The notes below the pieces were generated by a model, which worked only from the letters and a program-made list of their open reading frames with translations, was not told the origin of the DNA and did not search any database. A program made the translations under genes and the position numbers. From UBA5070 sp035352895 (GTDB lineage: Bacteria > Fibrobacterota > Fibrobacteria > UBA5070), in NCBI GenBank assembly GCA_035352895.1, contig DAOPYN010000002.1, positions 1 through 64,000 of the forward strand: 64,000 bases of DNA, read 5' to 3'. Numbering within the stretch: position 1 is the first letter of the stretch; every line of letters starts with the position of its first letter. Shown piece by piece: positions 1-8,058 of this stretch.

Positions 1-440
1 AAGGGAATGTATCGCCCGGGAGGGGCCCTTGTCTGTGATCTAGATCACACTCCTTTTTGCAGAGGGCGTAATGGCACGCCCTCTGCACTCCCGCCAGGTA
101 GGGATTCCTTCCCTACCGACCCTGGAAGGGCCCGATTCGGGCTCCGTGCCATCGCGCTTTGGTGCACATCCTCCCCGCGGAAGGCGAGACTCGAGACCCC
201 GACGCCGTGCGATGCGCACGGAGTCGGGGCCCCTTGCGAGGGAGTTGGATTACCGGTTTTCGGCGCCGCTTCGCTGGCCGAGGGACGTGGGTGGAGAGGG
301 GTGGCGGTGGAGGTAGTGGGGAATGCAGGGTTGTGGAAGAAATGTTAGCCCCGTCTGTGTTTTCAGGCGATACAGGGGTATTCCTCGAATTGCCTGCGAC
401 GCTGGATGGGTGGCGGCGCAGGCTGGTGGAGGAGGCCAGG
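1..440. other. Non-coding stretch with hairpins
   Basis: No convincing gene lies here. The aminotransferase stop codon is at 441-443. Besides the CRP-type palindrome at 34-49 there are three stem-loops. One has a 10-bp stem (59-68 with 77-86, 8-base loop). The second has an 8-bp stem (97-104 with 110-117, 5-base loop). The third pairs 197-203 with 223-229 and 205-211 with 215-221 around a 3-base loop and one mismatch. None is followed by a clear T-run. They could be terminators, processing sites or a structured RNA. Confidence 0.6.
34..49. promoter_or_regulatory. Perfect CRP/FNR-family operator
   Basis: TGTGATCTAGATCACA is a perfect 16-bp palindrome centred at 41.5. It equals the core of the enterobacterial CRP consensus (TGTGA-N6-TCACA). 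On the minus strand a possible -10 box, TACATT, occupies 11-6. The start point would then lie about 42 bases from the palindrome centre, which is class II activator geometry. The target would be a leftward gene just outside the window. The match is seen directly; the target and promoter are inferred. Confidence 0.6.
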
Positions 441-1577
441 TTAGGAGCGGCAGATCTTGGAGAGCGTCGAGAGGGCACGGTCGGCATCCAACGCGGAAGC
501 GTGCGAGAAGTTGAGCCGTGCCCAGCCCAGATCCGGAATCCCCGGGAAGCAATGTTCGCCGGGAAGAAAAGCCACTCCCGCCTCCAAGGCTTCCTTGGCG
601 ATGCTCCGCAGATCCCGCCCAGGAGCCAATTGCGCCCAGAAGAACAAGCCACCCTTGGGGGTCTGGAATTTGGACTCAGGAAAATGCCGCGCCAGGGAAT
701 CCGCGAAGGCATCGCACTTGGCCCGGTACTGCGCACGCAGGCGCTCCAGGCGCTCCCCTCGACCGGGATCCTGGAGGTCTTCCCGCACCCATCCCTGCGC
801 CAGGCGATTGGAATGGAGGTCGGACGCCTGCTTGAGTCGCTCCAATGGTACGAACAGGCTCTCGCTGCAGGCGAGGAATCCCATCCGAAGTCCCGGTACG
901 AAGGATTTGGAAAAGGAACCCAGATACATCCAGGGAGCCTTCCGCAGGCGGGATGCCACCGGTGCAGGTGGCTTGGCCTCCCACCAGAGTTCTCCATACG
1001 GATCGTCTTCCAGGAGGACGCACTCCCCATTCCCATCCAATTCCCGAGCCAAAGCATCCCGCGATGGATCGCTCCAGAGCACCCCCGTGGGATTCTGGAA
1101 GCTGGGCACCACGTAGGCCAGAGTTGGGCTGTTTTGACGAAACACCTCCCGCAAATCGGTGATCGAGGGTCCGTCCCGACCCACGGAGATTCCCTGCAGA
1201 CACCCCCCGAACAGCTCGAAGACTTGCAAGGCCGCCACATAGGTGGGACGTTCACAGAGGATGCGGGTCCCCTCCTCCACCAGGAGCTTGGCCGCGAGAT
1301 CCAATCCCTGCTGGGATCCGTTGAGCACCAGGATTCTTTCCGGCGGACATTCCAGGCCCCGTGCCTGCAGGTGACGGGAAATTTCCCGACGCACATCCGG
1401 GTCGCCTTCGGTCAATCCGTACTGCGCCCTTGCCGCGTCCAGTCCAACCAAGGAAGGAAAGGTGGCTGGATCCGGCAGTCCACCCGCCAGAGAAACCACC
1501 TGGCGCCCGCCGGCCGCGCGCAGGATTTCGCGCACGGGAGAAGGGTGGAGACGGGAGATCCGGGACGCGAATTTCAT
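441..1577 (-). CDS. PLP-dependent aminotransferase, class I/II (LysN/MocR-like catalytic domain)
   Basis: A 378-residue fold-type I aminotransferase. It has the NPTG motif near 162-165, the DDPYG aspartate and tyrosine at 191-194, and the Schiff-base lysine in SFSKS at residue 224. The sequence is closest in style to 2-aminoadipate aminotransferases and to the catalytic half of MocR regulators, but there is no N-terminal winged helix. The substrate cannot be named from sequence. The start has a good AAGGAG ribosome-binding site at 1584-1589 (minus strand). It is transcribed away from the MarR gene, with a promoter inside the shared 47-bp region, so the MarR protein is the likely regulator. 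The function may be amino-acid turnover or detoxification of the MarR ligand. Confidence 0.85.
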   Translation of the reverse strand: MKFASRISRLHPSPVREILRAAGGRQVVSLAGGLPDPATFPSLVGLDAARAQYGLTEGDPDVRREISRHLQARGLECPPERILVLNGSQQGLDLAAKLLVEEGTRILCERPTYVAALQVFELFGGCLQGISVGRDGPSITDLREVFRQNSPTLAYVVPSFQNPTGVLWSDPSRDALARELDGNGECVLLEDDPYGELWWEAKPPAPVASRLRKAPWMYLGSFSKSFVPGLRMGFLACSESLFVPLERLKQASDLHSNRLAQGWVREDLQDPGRGERLERLRAQYRAKCDAFADSLARHFPESKFQTPKGGLFFWAQLAPGRDLRSIAKEALEAGVAFLPGEHCFPGIPDLGWARLNFSHASALDADRALSTLSKICRS

Positions 1578-1587
1578 GGCAAGCTCC

Positions 1588-1641
1588 TTGACTAGATCAA
1601 TATGATTGACTTAATATGACTTCCATGGATTCAAAAGTCAA
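1588..1641. promoter_or_regulatory. Face-to-face promoters with MarR-type operator
   Basis: For the aminotransferase (minus): -35 TTGACT at 1641-1636, 17 bases, -10 CATATT at 1618-1613. For marR (plus): -35 TTGACT at 1588-1593, 18 bases, -10 TAATAT at 1612-1617. The two -10 boxes almost coincide. The palindrome TCAAT-ATG-ATTGA at 1597-1609 sits between the plus -35 and -10 and at the minus start site, as expected for an operator repressing both genes. The boxes are seen; the binding is inferred. Confidence 0.6.
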
Positions 1642-2080
1642 TCCCGTTGACCATTCCAGGACCGACGAGCTCAACCAAGCCCTGGAGCTGTTCCACTTCG
1701 CCTACCGGGCATTCACGGCGGGTCCCGACCGCATCCTGAAATCGCGTGGACTGCAGCGGGTGCACCACCGGATCCTCTATTTCGTGGGCCGCAACCCAGA
1801 CCTGTCGGTCAACGGGTTGCTGGGCATCCTCGGGGTGAGCAAGCAGGCTTTGAACGCTCCCTTGCGGCAGCTTCTGGAGATGCGGCTGGTGGACAACCAG
1901 CTCGATCCGCAGGACCGTCGCATCCGGAGGCTGCGCCTCACCGCCGATGGAGCCAAACTGGAAACGAGCCTTTCCGGCCAGCAACGCCGTGCGATGGACC
2001 GGATCTTCCAACGCTCCGGACCCGGTGCCGAACAGGCGTGGCGGGACGTGATGGCCGCGATCGGCGAGGAACGGTCCTAG
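1625..2080 (+). CDS. MarR-family transcriptional regulator
   Basis: A 151-residue winged-helix protein. The recognition helix lies in the segment GILGVSKQALNAPLRQL, followed by a wing with DPQDRRIRRLRLT, the D-x-R-D/R pattern typical of MarR. It probably acts as a dimer and autoregulates from the intergenic palindrome. An upstream in-frame ATG at 1616 lies inside the predicted -10 box (1612-1617), so the second ATG at 1625, exactly 7 bases after the box, is chosen. That makes the transcript leaderless. No ribosome-binding site is present. The ligand is unknown; the divergent aminotransferase is the obvious target. Confidence 0.8.
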   Translation: MDSKVNPVDHSRTDELNQALELFHFAYRAFTAGPDRILKSRGLQRVHHRILYFVGRNPDLSVNGLLGILGVSKQALNAPLRQLLEMRLVDNQLDPQDRRIRRLRLTADGAKLETSLSGQQRRAMDRIFQRSGPGAEQAWRDVMAAIGEERS

Positions 2081-2089
2081 AAGACGTCC

Positions 2090-2605
2090 TCAGCGATCGG
2101 AAACGGTGGAATCTCCGGAGTTGCCCGGCTCGCGCAACAGCTCCTCGATGCGGGAGTCCACGCCGCTGCGATGGTCGGGCCGGATGGCGCCATCGGAATC
2201 CAATCGCAACGGCACCAGACGCATCCAGGCCTTGCCCAGGCGGAGTTCTTCGGAGGGATGCAGAAGGACGCGATCGATGTACTGCCCTCCCACCTTGATC
2301 CCGTTGCGGGAATTGAGGTCGGTGACGATGGCGATGCCTCCCGGAAGGATCTCCAGCAGGAGGTGGACCTTGGACACGGAACTGTCGTGGAACACGATGT
2401 CGCAGAAAACGCCGCGCCCCACCAGGAGCATCTCGCCCAGAAGCAGGATATGGTCGCCTTCGCTGGTCTCCAGCCGAACCCCAAAATTGGGACGGGAAAC
2501 CCAGCGGGCCCTCCGATGCGGCTGCCCGTGCTCCCCGCGAGGGAAAGCGGGAAATCCATCCTGCCCCCACCCCGCGGACCCGCGTTGGTTGGCCGCTACC
2601 GCCAA
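2090..2605 (-). CDS. FHA-domain protein (start uncertain)
   Basis: The C-terminal half is a clear forkhead-associated domain. It has LVGRG (Arg that contacts phosphothreonine), SVSKVHLLLE (the S-x-x-H core) and DLNSRNGIKVGG (the N-G turn). FHA domains bind phosphothreonine peptides, so a Ser/Thr kinase partner is implied but not present here. The frame stays open up to 2905, overlapping the upstream barrel gene, yet has no ATG or GTG in the non-overlapping part. The TTG at 2605 is the only reasonable start, with a weak GAGG upstream. An ATG at 2732 in another frame stops after eight codons, so a frameshift at the 5' end is possible. It lies downstream of the envelope cassette on the same strand and may be its last gene. 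Confidence 0.6.
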   Translation of the reverse strand: MAVAANQRGSAGWGQDGFPAFPRGEHGQPHRRARWVSRPNFGVRLETSEGDHILLLGEMLLVGRGVFCDIVFHDSSVSKVHLLLEILPGGIAIVTDLNSRNGIKVGGQYIDRVLLHPSEELRLGKAWMRLVPLRLDSDGAIRPDHRSGVDSRIEELLREPGNSGDSTVSDR

Positions 2606-2759
2606 GGCAGGAGCCTCGCCCCACGAAGAGCCCGATCCGGATGGCGCTCGGCAAGATCCAACGGCAAGATGAAACCTCTGGCGTTGATGGATGACAGGGA
2701 CGACTTTCAGCGGCGCACCCGGATCTTGAACATCCCCGGACCGCCAACGACGGGTGAAG

Positions 2760-4064
2760 TTAGAAAGAAATTCCCAGCCGGGTCTCCACGGCGGGACCGA
2801 CACCGGAAAGCGCCATCTCCGTTCCCCGATCCCCCCAGAACCAATAGCCGGTGACCTGCGCAGAAACCCCGCGGAAGGTCCGCCAGGAAAGGGCCAGGGT
2901 GGCAAGCCCGGACCGATCGTCCAGATTGGACAATCCCTGTCCGGTCAGGGTGAGATCCTGATGGACGAACCGCGAGAACGACGCCATGGCGGCCACGTAC
3001 GCGGAGCCCATCTGGTTTGCGGTGTACATGCCGTTCTGCGCCATGTAGGCGTATCCGGGCATCGGCATGGTGGCTCCCGCGGTGGAAGGCGCCATCAGGA
3101 GGATCGAGGAGGGCATGGCCACAGGAGCGGTGCCTGTGGCGGAAAGCAACCCGGTTCCCACGGCGTCGGATTGCCAAAAACCTTCCACATCCACGCGGAG
3201 GCGGTCGGGATGTCCTCCCACCGTGAAGCCACGCCCCAGTCCCCCGCCGGCGCGCACCTGCGAGCGATCGTCGTCCCTGTAGCTGGACCACCGCCCATTC
3301 TCGAGCTTGGGTCGCGAGACCAGATCGCCGGACAGCCAGACCGCCCCGGCCTGGAGATCCCATCCCCGCACCCCCACCGACCCGTCCACACCCAGTGCCG
3401 TGGGCGACTCCGGCTGGTGCCAACCGGAGACCGCAAGCTCGGAGGGGCCTGCGGTAGTTTCCAGGCGCCATGCCACGGAAAGGCTGTCGGCGGTACGCAC
3501 GCCCGAGAGGTCGCTGAACAGATAGGCGTTGGCCCGGTTGCCGATGGGAACCTGCAGACGCACTCCGGTCGCGCCTTCGCGCGAACCCGCCCGGGGAACC
3601 AGGGACTTGCCCTCGACGTTCACCAGATCCGTGGGAGTCCAGAGGATGCCCCGCCCCCACTGCAAAACCTGCTTTCCCGCCCGGATCCAGGCGTACCCCA
3701 GGATGTTGCCGTCCACGAAGGCTTCGCGCAGGTGGAAGGTGGTCGTGTCCTGGGTGGCGTTGTGGTCGGCTTCCAAAGCCACAAGGACGCGGCTGCCCGT
3801 GGAGAGCCTTGCCTGGATGGTGCCGTCGGTCACCACGGAGAATCCCGCATCACCAGCGGAGGAGTCAAGCCCGCGGCGCCGCCAGGACACCTGGCCCACG
3901 GCCGAGGCATCTCCGGAAAAGGAGACCTGGATGCCGGAATCCGTCGCCGCATGGACAGTGGTGGGCGGAGCCGGAGGGAGACTGTCGCGGAAGAATTCCG
4001 TTTCGTCGATCGCCGCATCGGCGGAAGCGAGCGCGATGGCCGCGCCAAGTCCCGCGAGGATCAT
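2760..4064 (-). CDS. Porin-like outer-membrane beta-barrel protein (DUF1302-like)
   Basis: A 434-residue protein with a hydrophobic N-terminus (signal peptide ending near ADAA), then alternating amphipathic strands and a C-terminal phenylalanine typical of outer-membrane barrels. The segment RAGKQVLQWGRG followed by PTDLVN matches the K/R-Q-x-x-x-W-G ... P-T-D pattern of DUF1302 and alginate-porin-like barrels. The start ATG overlaps the stop of the LolA-like gene as ATGA, so translation is coupled. Its place at the end of an ABC transporter plus LolA-like cassette suggests it is the outer-membrane end of the same transport path. The cargo is unknown. Confidence 0.65.
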   Translation of the reverse strand: MILAGLGAAIALASADAAIDETEFFRDSLPPAPPTTVHAATDSGIQVSFSGDASAVGQVSWRRRGLDSSAGDAGFSVVTDGTIQARLSTGSRVLVALEADHNATQDTTTFHLREAFVDGNILGYAWIRAGKQVLQWGRGILWTPTDLVNVEGKSLVPRAGSREGATGVRLQVPIGNRANAYLFSDLSGVRTADSLSVAWRLETTAGPSELAVSGWHQPESPTALGVDGSVGVRGWDLQAGAVWLSGDLVSRPKLENGRWSSYRDDDRSQVRAGGGLGRGFTVGGHPDRLRVDVEGFWQSDAVGTGLLSATGTAPVAMPSSILLMAPSTAGATMPMPGYAYMAQNGMYTANQMGSAYVAAMASFSRFVHQDLTLTGQGLSNLDDRSGLATLALSWRTFRGVSAQVTGYWFWGDRGTEMALSGVGPAVETRLGISF

Positions 4065-4834
4065 TTGCTGCGGCTTTCCAGCCAAGCCTTGGTGAAGATG
4101 GCCGGATCCAGTTTGCCCACCTTGATGTCGGAGAGATCCACCAGCGTGCGGTTGCCCTTCTCCACTTCGTCCACGTGCACCTGCCTCATGGGCACCTGGC
4201 GCTGGGCCACCTTCTGGTACTTGGTGTAGTAGCCCGTCCGCATCAGGGTGCCTTGGCTGGAATAGGACTGGTCCTTGGCAAGAAGGAGGTCGGACTGGCG
4301 GACCCACATCGTCTTCTTCGGATAGTCCACGTCGGAAACGATGGCCCTCACTTCCAGCCGCCAGCACGGAACCCCGCCCACGGTGTCGGCCCGCACAAGC
4401 TCCCTTCCCTGCGCGTCCTTGGTGGGCGCGTACATCTGGGTGAGTGGTCGACTCTCGAAGTCCTGTCCCTTGGCGTCGGAACCGCCGATGCTCTCGTCGC
4501 GGTTGACATGCTGGAAGGTGCGCGTGTTGCGCCGGTACATCCAGAAATGGTCTCCCTGGCGCAGGTAGCCATTCCCGCGGTCGGATTCCGGCGCCGTGAT
4601 CGCGATCACGAACGATTTGTCCGCGTCGCGCCGGAAGTATTCGCATTTCATGGCCTTCGCGCCCTGCCCCACACGGTTTTCCGTGATGGCCACCTGGGAA
4701 TGGATGTCGGCGCTCAGCAGGTCGTTGGCTTCCAGCGCCTTCAGGATCTTGGCACCGTCGGGGTCGGCGCTCCAGGCGGCGGTACAGAGAGCCAGGATGG
4801 CCAACGTATGGATCCGATGTGGATGGGTTCTCAT
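4061..4834 (-). CDS. LolA-like outer-membrane lipoprotein-sorting protein
   Basis: A 257-residue periplasmic protein with a signal peptide (cleavage near AWSA). It carries the family pattern of PF17131-type LolA-like proteins: P-E-S-D-R-G-N-G-Y-L, then FWMYRRNTR and GGSDAKGQDF. These proteins have an unclosed beta-barrel that carries lipids or lipoproteins across the periplasm. The ATG overlaps the permease stop (ATGA) and its own stop overlaps the barrel start, so the three genes are translationally coupled. It is probably the periplasmic shuttle of the cassette rather than the housekeeping LolA. The conserved genomic pairing of such proteins with transporters supports this. Confidence 0.75.
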   Translation of the reverse strand: MRTHPHRIHTLAILALCTAAWSADPDGAKILKALEANDLLSADIHSQVAITENRVGQGAKAMKCEYFRRDADKSFVIAITAPESDRGNGYLRQGDHFWMYRRNTRTFQHVNRDESIGGSDAKGQDFESRPLTQMYAPTKDAQGRELVRADTVGGVPCWRLEVRAIVSDVDYPKKTMWVRQSDLLLAKDQSYSSQGTLMRTGYYTKYQKVAQRQVPMRQVHVDEVEKGNRTLVDLSDIKVGKLDPAIFTKAWLESRSK

Positions 4835-6573
4835 TCGTGGTGCCTCAATGCGTTTGCGGGAGACAGTTTCGCGGCCTGGGACGCGGGATTCCATGCCGCC
4901 AACAGCGCCATTCCCATCACCAGCAGGATGTGCACGACGGTGACCCCCGGCCTGGGGACGAACACCAAGTGACCGCGGACGAGGAGCATGGACAAGGGGT
5001 TGTCCTCGATGGGAAAGGAGAGCAGCGACAGACCCTTCATGGACACCAGGGCCAGGATCGTTCCGGCGATGGCGCTGAAAAGGGACAGAAGCGCTGCTTC
5101 CATGAGGAACAACCTCCGCACCTGCCAAGCCTGCATTCCCAGGGAGCGCAAGGTCCCGATCTCGCGGGTGCGCTCGCGGACGGTCATCCGCAGCGCGTTC
5201 ACCACGCCGGTGAGCACCACCAGGAACAGGATCAGCACCGCGACCAGGGTGATCATGTTCAACGCGTCGGCGAGCTTGATGATCTGTTCGCCGGTTTCGT
5301 ACATCGTACGCACGGCGACCACCGGTGCCTTCCAGGAACGCGCTCCGATCTGGCGCATCTGGTTTGCCACGTCTTCGGTGGTGAGCGCACGCGGCAGCCG
5401 CACCCAGGTGGGTGAAAGCAAGGTGTCCAGCACGCTGGAAGCCGCCCGCACCTGGACAAGCCCGGAATCGTCGGCGCTTGGACGCCGAAACGACCGGGAA
5501 GCCTGGAATGCGTCTTCCTGCCACAATACCAGATCGCCGGCTCCGTCCGGCGGCGTCCACAACCCAGCCACCACGGCGCGATCCACGATGGTGTCGCCGG
5601 TCCGTGCGACCCCGGAAACCACCCCGACGGTGTCGCCCACCGACACGGACAATCGCGATGCGAGGGAAGTTGGAAGCGCCACCACGTCGTCCTTCCAAAC
5701 GATCGCGGATCCCACGATCCCCTCCATGCGCTTTCGCGCAGCGGAATCCGTCTTCACTCCGGCGGCGACGGTGCCGAACGAGGCCGTCTTTCCACGGATG
5801 GTGACGGGAAGCGCGGCGAGGTCGGGCTCGAACATCCGATGGATGGTGTCCGCGACGCTCTTGGCGTTGACCGTGGGGTTATCCAAGGTCAGATACAGGT
5901 ACGGGAGATCCGTGGAATCCAAGTCCAGGAGGATCTTGGCGTTGCGCATGGAAACGAAGAAAGGCGCTTCCATGAACGCATTGGAGGGCTGGAAGATCCC
6001 GACCAGGGTGAACTTGGTCACCTGCATGCGCCCACGGCTGTCCTGGTAGCGCGCGGAAAACTCCCCCCCAAGCTCCAGTCCCAGATACTTGGCCTTCGTC
6101 TTGGAAAGGACCGCGGGATTGATCACATCGGTGCGGTTCATGTCCAGGAATTCCCCGGCGGCCATCGGGAAATTCTCCTCCAGTTCGCGCTGCTCCTCGG
6201 GGGATATGTCCACGTCCATGTCGATCCCGATCAGCACGCCGTTGTCGCCCTTGGCCGGCCCCACGATCCGGCACATGATGCCGATGGTCTCCTCCACCTT
6301 CCTCACATGCGGCAACTTGGCGATGCGCTCCTTCATCCCCGCCTGCCCACGGAGAGCCGTGCGGTAGAGGTATCCACGGTCGCCCACCAGCACGCTGGTG
6401 TGTCCGGCCACATAGACCATGACACGATCGAACAGGGTCTGCGTGATGCCCGCCACGAAGCTCGAGGCCATCACCAGAAAGCAGGTACCCAGCGCCATGG
6501 CGCTCCCCAGGAGCACGGCACGGCGCTTCTGGCGAGCGAGGTTTCTGAATGCGAAGTAGAGGAGGGTCTTCAT
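4831..6573 (-). CDS. FtsX/LolE-family ABC transporter permease (second subunit)
   Basis: A 580-residue permease with the MacB/LolC/FtsX layout. One N-terminal membrane helix (about residues 17-40) is followed by a large periplasmic domain and three C-terminal helices beginning near TLVAVLILFLVVLTG. The cytoplasmic coupling motif RTREIGTLRSLGM lies between the first two of these helices. Its ATG is one base after the stop of the preceding permease gene. It would pair with that permease as a heterodimer and with the ATPase at 8059-8736. The periplasmic domain is longer than in the partner, as in LolE versus LolC. Substrate is inferred to be a lipid or lipoprotein. Confidence 0.8.
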   Translation of the reverse strand: MKTLLYFAFRNLARQKRRAVLLGSAMALGTCFLVMASSFVAGITQTLFDRVMVYVAGHTSVLVGDRGYLYRTALRGQAGMKERIAKLPHVRKVEETIGIMCRIVGPAKGDNGVLIGIDMDVDISPEEQRELEENFPMAAGEFLDMNRTDVINPAVLSKTKAKYLGLELGGEFSARYQDSRGRMQVTKFTLVGIFQPSNAFMEAPFFVSMRNAKILLDLDSTDLPYLYLTLDNPTVNAKSVADTIHRMFEPDLAALPVTIRGKTASFGTVAAGVKTDSAARKRMEGIVGSAIVWKDDVVALPTSLASRLSVSVGDTVGVVSGVARTGDTIVDRAVVAGLWTPPDGAGDLVLWQEDAFQASRSFRRPSADDSGLVQVRAASSVLDTLLSPTWVRLPRALTTEDVANQMRQIGARSWKAPVVAVRTMYETGEQIIKLADALNMITLVAVLILFLVVLTGVVNALRMTVRERTREIGTLRSLGMQAWQVRRLFLMEAALLSLFSAIAGTILALVSMKGLSLLSFPIEDNPLSMLLVRGHLVFVPRPGVTVVHILLVMGMALLAAWNPASQAAKLSPANALRHHE

Positions 6574-6574
6574 T

Positions 6575-8056
6575 TCAATCCCTCGCGATGGCATCGAGCG
6601 GAGTGATGGAGGCGGCGATCTGCATGGGGTACACGCTGGCCAAGCCAACCACGGCACCCAGTTCCAGCAAGCAGAGGAGGATGTCCATGGGACGCAGCAG
6701 GGGACGGAAGACCTCGCCGCCGTACACCATCTGCAGCAGGTCGTTGCCGGTGGTGATTCCCAAATGGGGAACCACCGCCACCACGCATGCTCCCAGAAGG
6801 ATTCCGGCCCCACCAAAGAGCACGGCAAGGACCGTCGTTTCAGCCAACATGAGCTTGGCGATGAACAAGCGGGTGGCCCCCACCGCGCGCATCATTCCGA
6901 TTTCCGATGCCCGTTCCATGGCCGACATGGCCAGGGTGTTGGCGATCACGATGGCGGCCACCACGAACAGGAGCCCCACGAACCCCATGAGCGATCCGCG
7001 GATCAGAAGCGCCAAGGACCCGATGACGCCCACCGCCTGGTGCCAGGACAGGGCGCGGGCGGGAAGACTCCGTTGCCGGAAGAGCGAATCCAATTCCTCT
7101 GCCGCAACTTCAGGTGTTTTGTCCGCGATCTTCACCAGAAGTAGGTTCCAGATCGGATCCACCTCCCCGGTGGTCGCATTTCCAGTGGCTTGAGGCCCGA
7201 CGATTTCCTGGGAAGCGAGGTCGCCGTCGGACAGCAGCGCGTCCAGATCGTCGCTGGCCAGCACCTTCGATTGCGATGCGGACAGATCCTTGGCCGCCTC
7301 GTCCTGCCGGTGGTATCCCAGCACGCTGCGGTAGGACTCGATGTCGCAGATGGCGAAGTGCCCCCAGATGGTGTTCAGCGAGCTGTACTTCCCCAGACCC
7401 GACACCTTCAAGCGCTGGTCGGAGGCGGACATGGTGTTGGAATAGCCCATCAGGACCAAGTCGTGGCGAAGACTCTCCAAGGAAAGCCCCCTGGCATCCT
7501 TCGGCAACAGCAGCGTGTCCACCGAGCCTTCCGGAGCGAAAACCTGGCCCATGGTCTGGTACAGTTGTTCGTTGGCTCCCGTGGGCAGAAGCAGCCCCGA
7601 CTGGCCGGGCGAGGGCATGCGGCCGGCCTTCACCTGGAAGGCCCCTGGGAAGAATTCCTGCCACTTCTGGAAATCCACCCCCAGGAGGAACACGAACCCC
7701 GGGGAACCTTCGGTCTCGTGCAGGGCCAGGGCCATGTTCTTGCCCATGGGAAGGCTCCCCTTCACCCAGGAAAGGGAATCCACCAACCGCTGCAGGGAGG
7801 TGACCCGCGTGAGGGGCTCCACTTCCTTGCCCATCATGGACAGGAACACGTTGTCGTCGACCTGCTTGTCGGAGACCACAACGACATCTCCGGTGAAGCT
7901 TTCCACCACTTGGCGCCGGAGTCCATCGGCCATGCCGGAGACCACGCCGTTTCCGAAGGTGAGCAGGAGCGCCCCCAAGAAGAGGATCCCTCCCACCACC
8001 AGGGAGCGCCCCCGGTGCCGCCACAGATTCCGCCAAGCCAATCGCCAGACCAGCAT
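6575..8056 (-). CDS. FtsX/LolC-family ABC transporter permease (first subunit)
   Basis: A 493-residue permease. It has an N-terminal membrane helix in VVGGILFLGALLLTF and a periplasmic domain of about 300 residues. The C-terminal helix block starts at GLLFVVAAIVIANTLA, with the coupling sequence ERASEIGMMRAVGA. It starts two bases after the ATPase stop codon. With the next permease and the ATPase it forms a LolCDE/MacB-type exporter. This class does not pump across the inner membrane but uses ATP to push lipid-anchored or periplasmic substrates outward. I chose the ATG at 8056 because it follows the ATPase gene directly and gives a full N-terminal helix. Confidence 0.8.
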   Translation of the reverse strand: MLVWRLAWRNLWRHRGRSLVVGGILFLGALLLTFGNGVVSGMADGLRRQVVESFTGDVVVVSDKQVDDNVFLSMMGKEVEPLTRVTSLQRLVDSLSWVKGSLPMGKNMALALHETEGSPGFVFLLGVDFQKWQEFFPGAFQVKAGRMPSPGQSGLLLPTGANEQLYQTMGQVFAPEGSVDTLLLPKDARGLSLESLRHDLVLMGYSNTMSASDQRLKVSGLGKYSSLNTIWGHFAICDIESYRSVLGYHRQDEAAKDLSASQSKVLASDDLDALLSDGDLASQEIVGPQATGNATTGEVDPIWNLLLVKIADKTPEVAAEELDSLFRQRSLPARALSWHQAVGVIGSLALLIRGSLMGFVGLLFVVAAIVIANTLAMSAMERASEIGMMRAVGATRLFIAKLMLAETTVLAVLFGGAGILLGACVVAVVPHLGITTGNDLLQMVYGGEVFRPLLRPMDILLCLLELGAVVGLASVYPMQIAASITPLDAIARD

Positions 8057-8058
8057 GG

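Noticed and set aside
159..1595. Long open frame on the plus strand opposite the aminotransferase
   Set aside because: It is the antisense shadow of a clear PLP enzyme gene; it has no domain, no ribosome-binding site and a composition set by the codon bias of the other strand.
1616..1624. ATG at 1616 as the marR start
   Set aside because: It falls inside the predicted -10 box; the ATG at 1625 fits the spacing seen at other leaderless genes.
2754..4229. Plus-strand open frame of nearly 500 codons over the barrel gene
   Set aside because: Antisense shadow in a GC-rich region; its sequence is rich in Gly, His and Arg without motifs.
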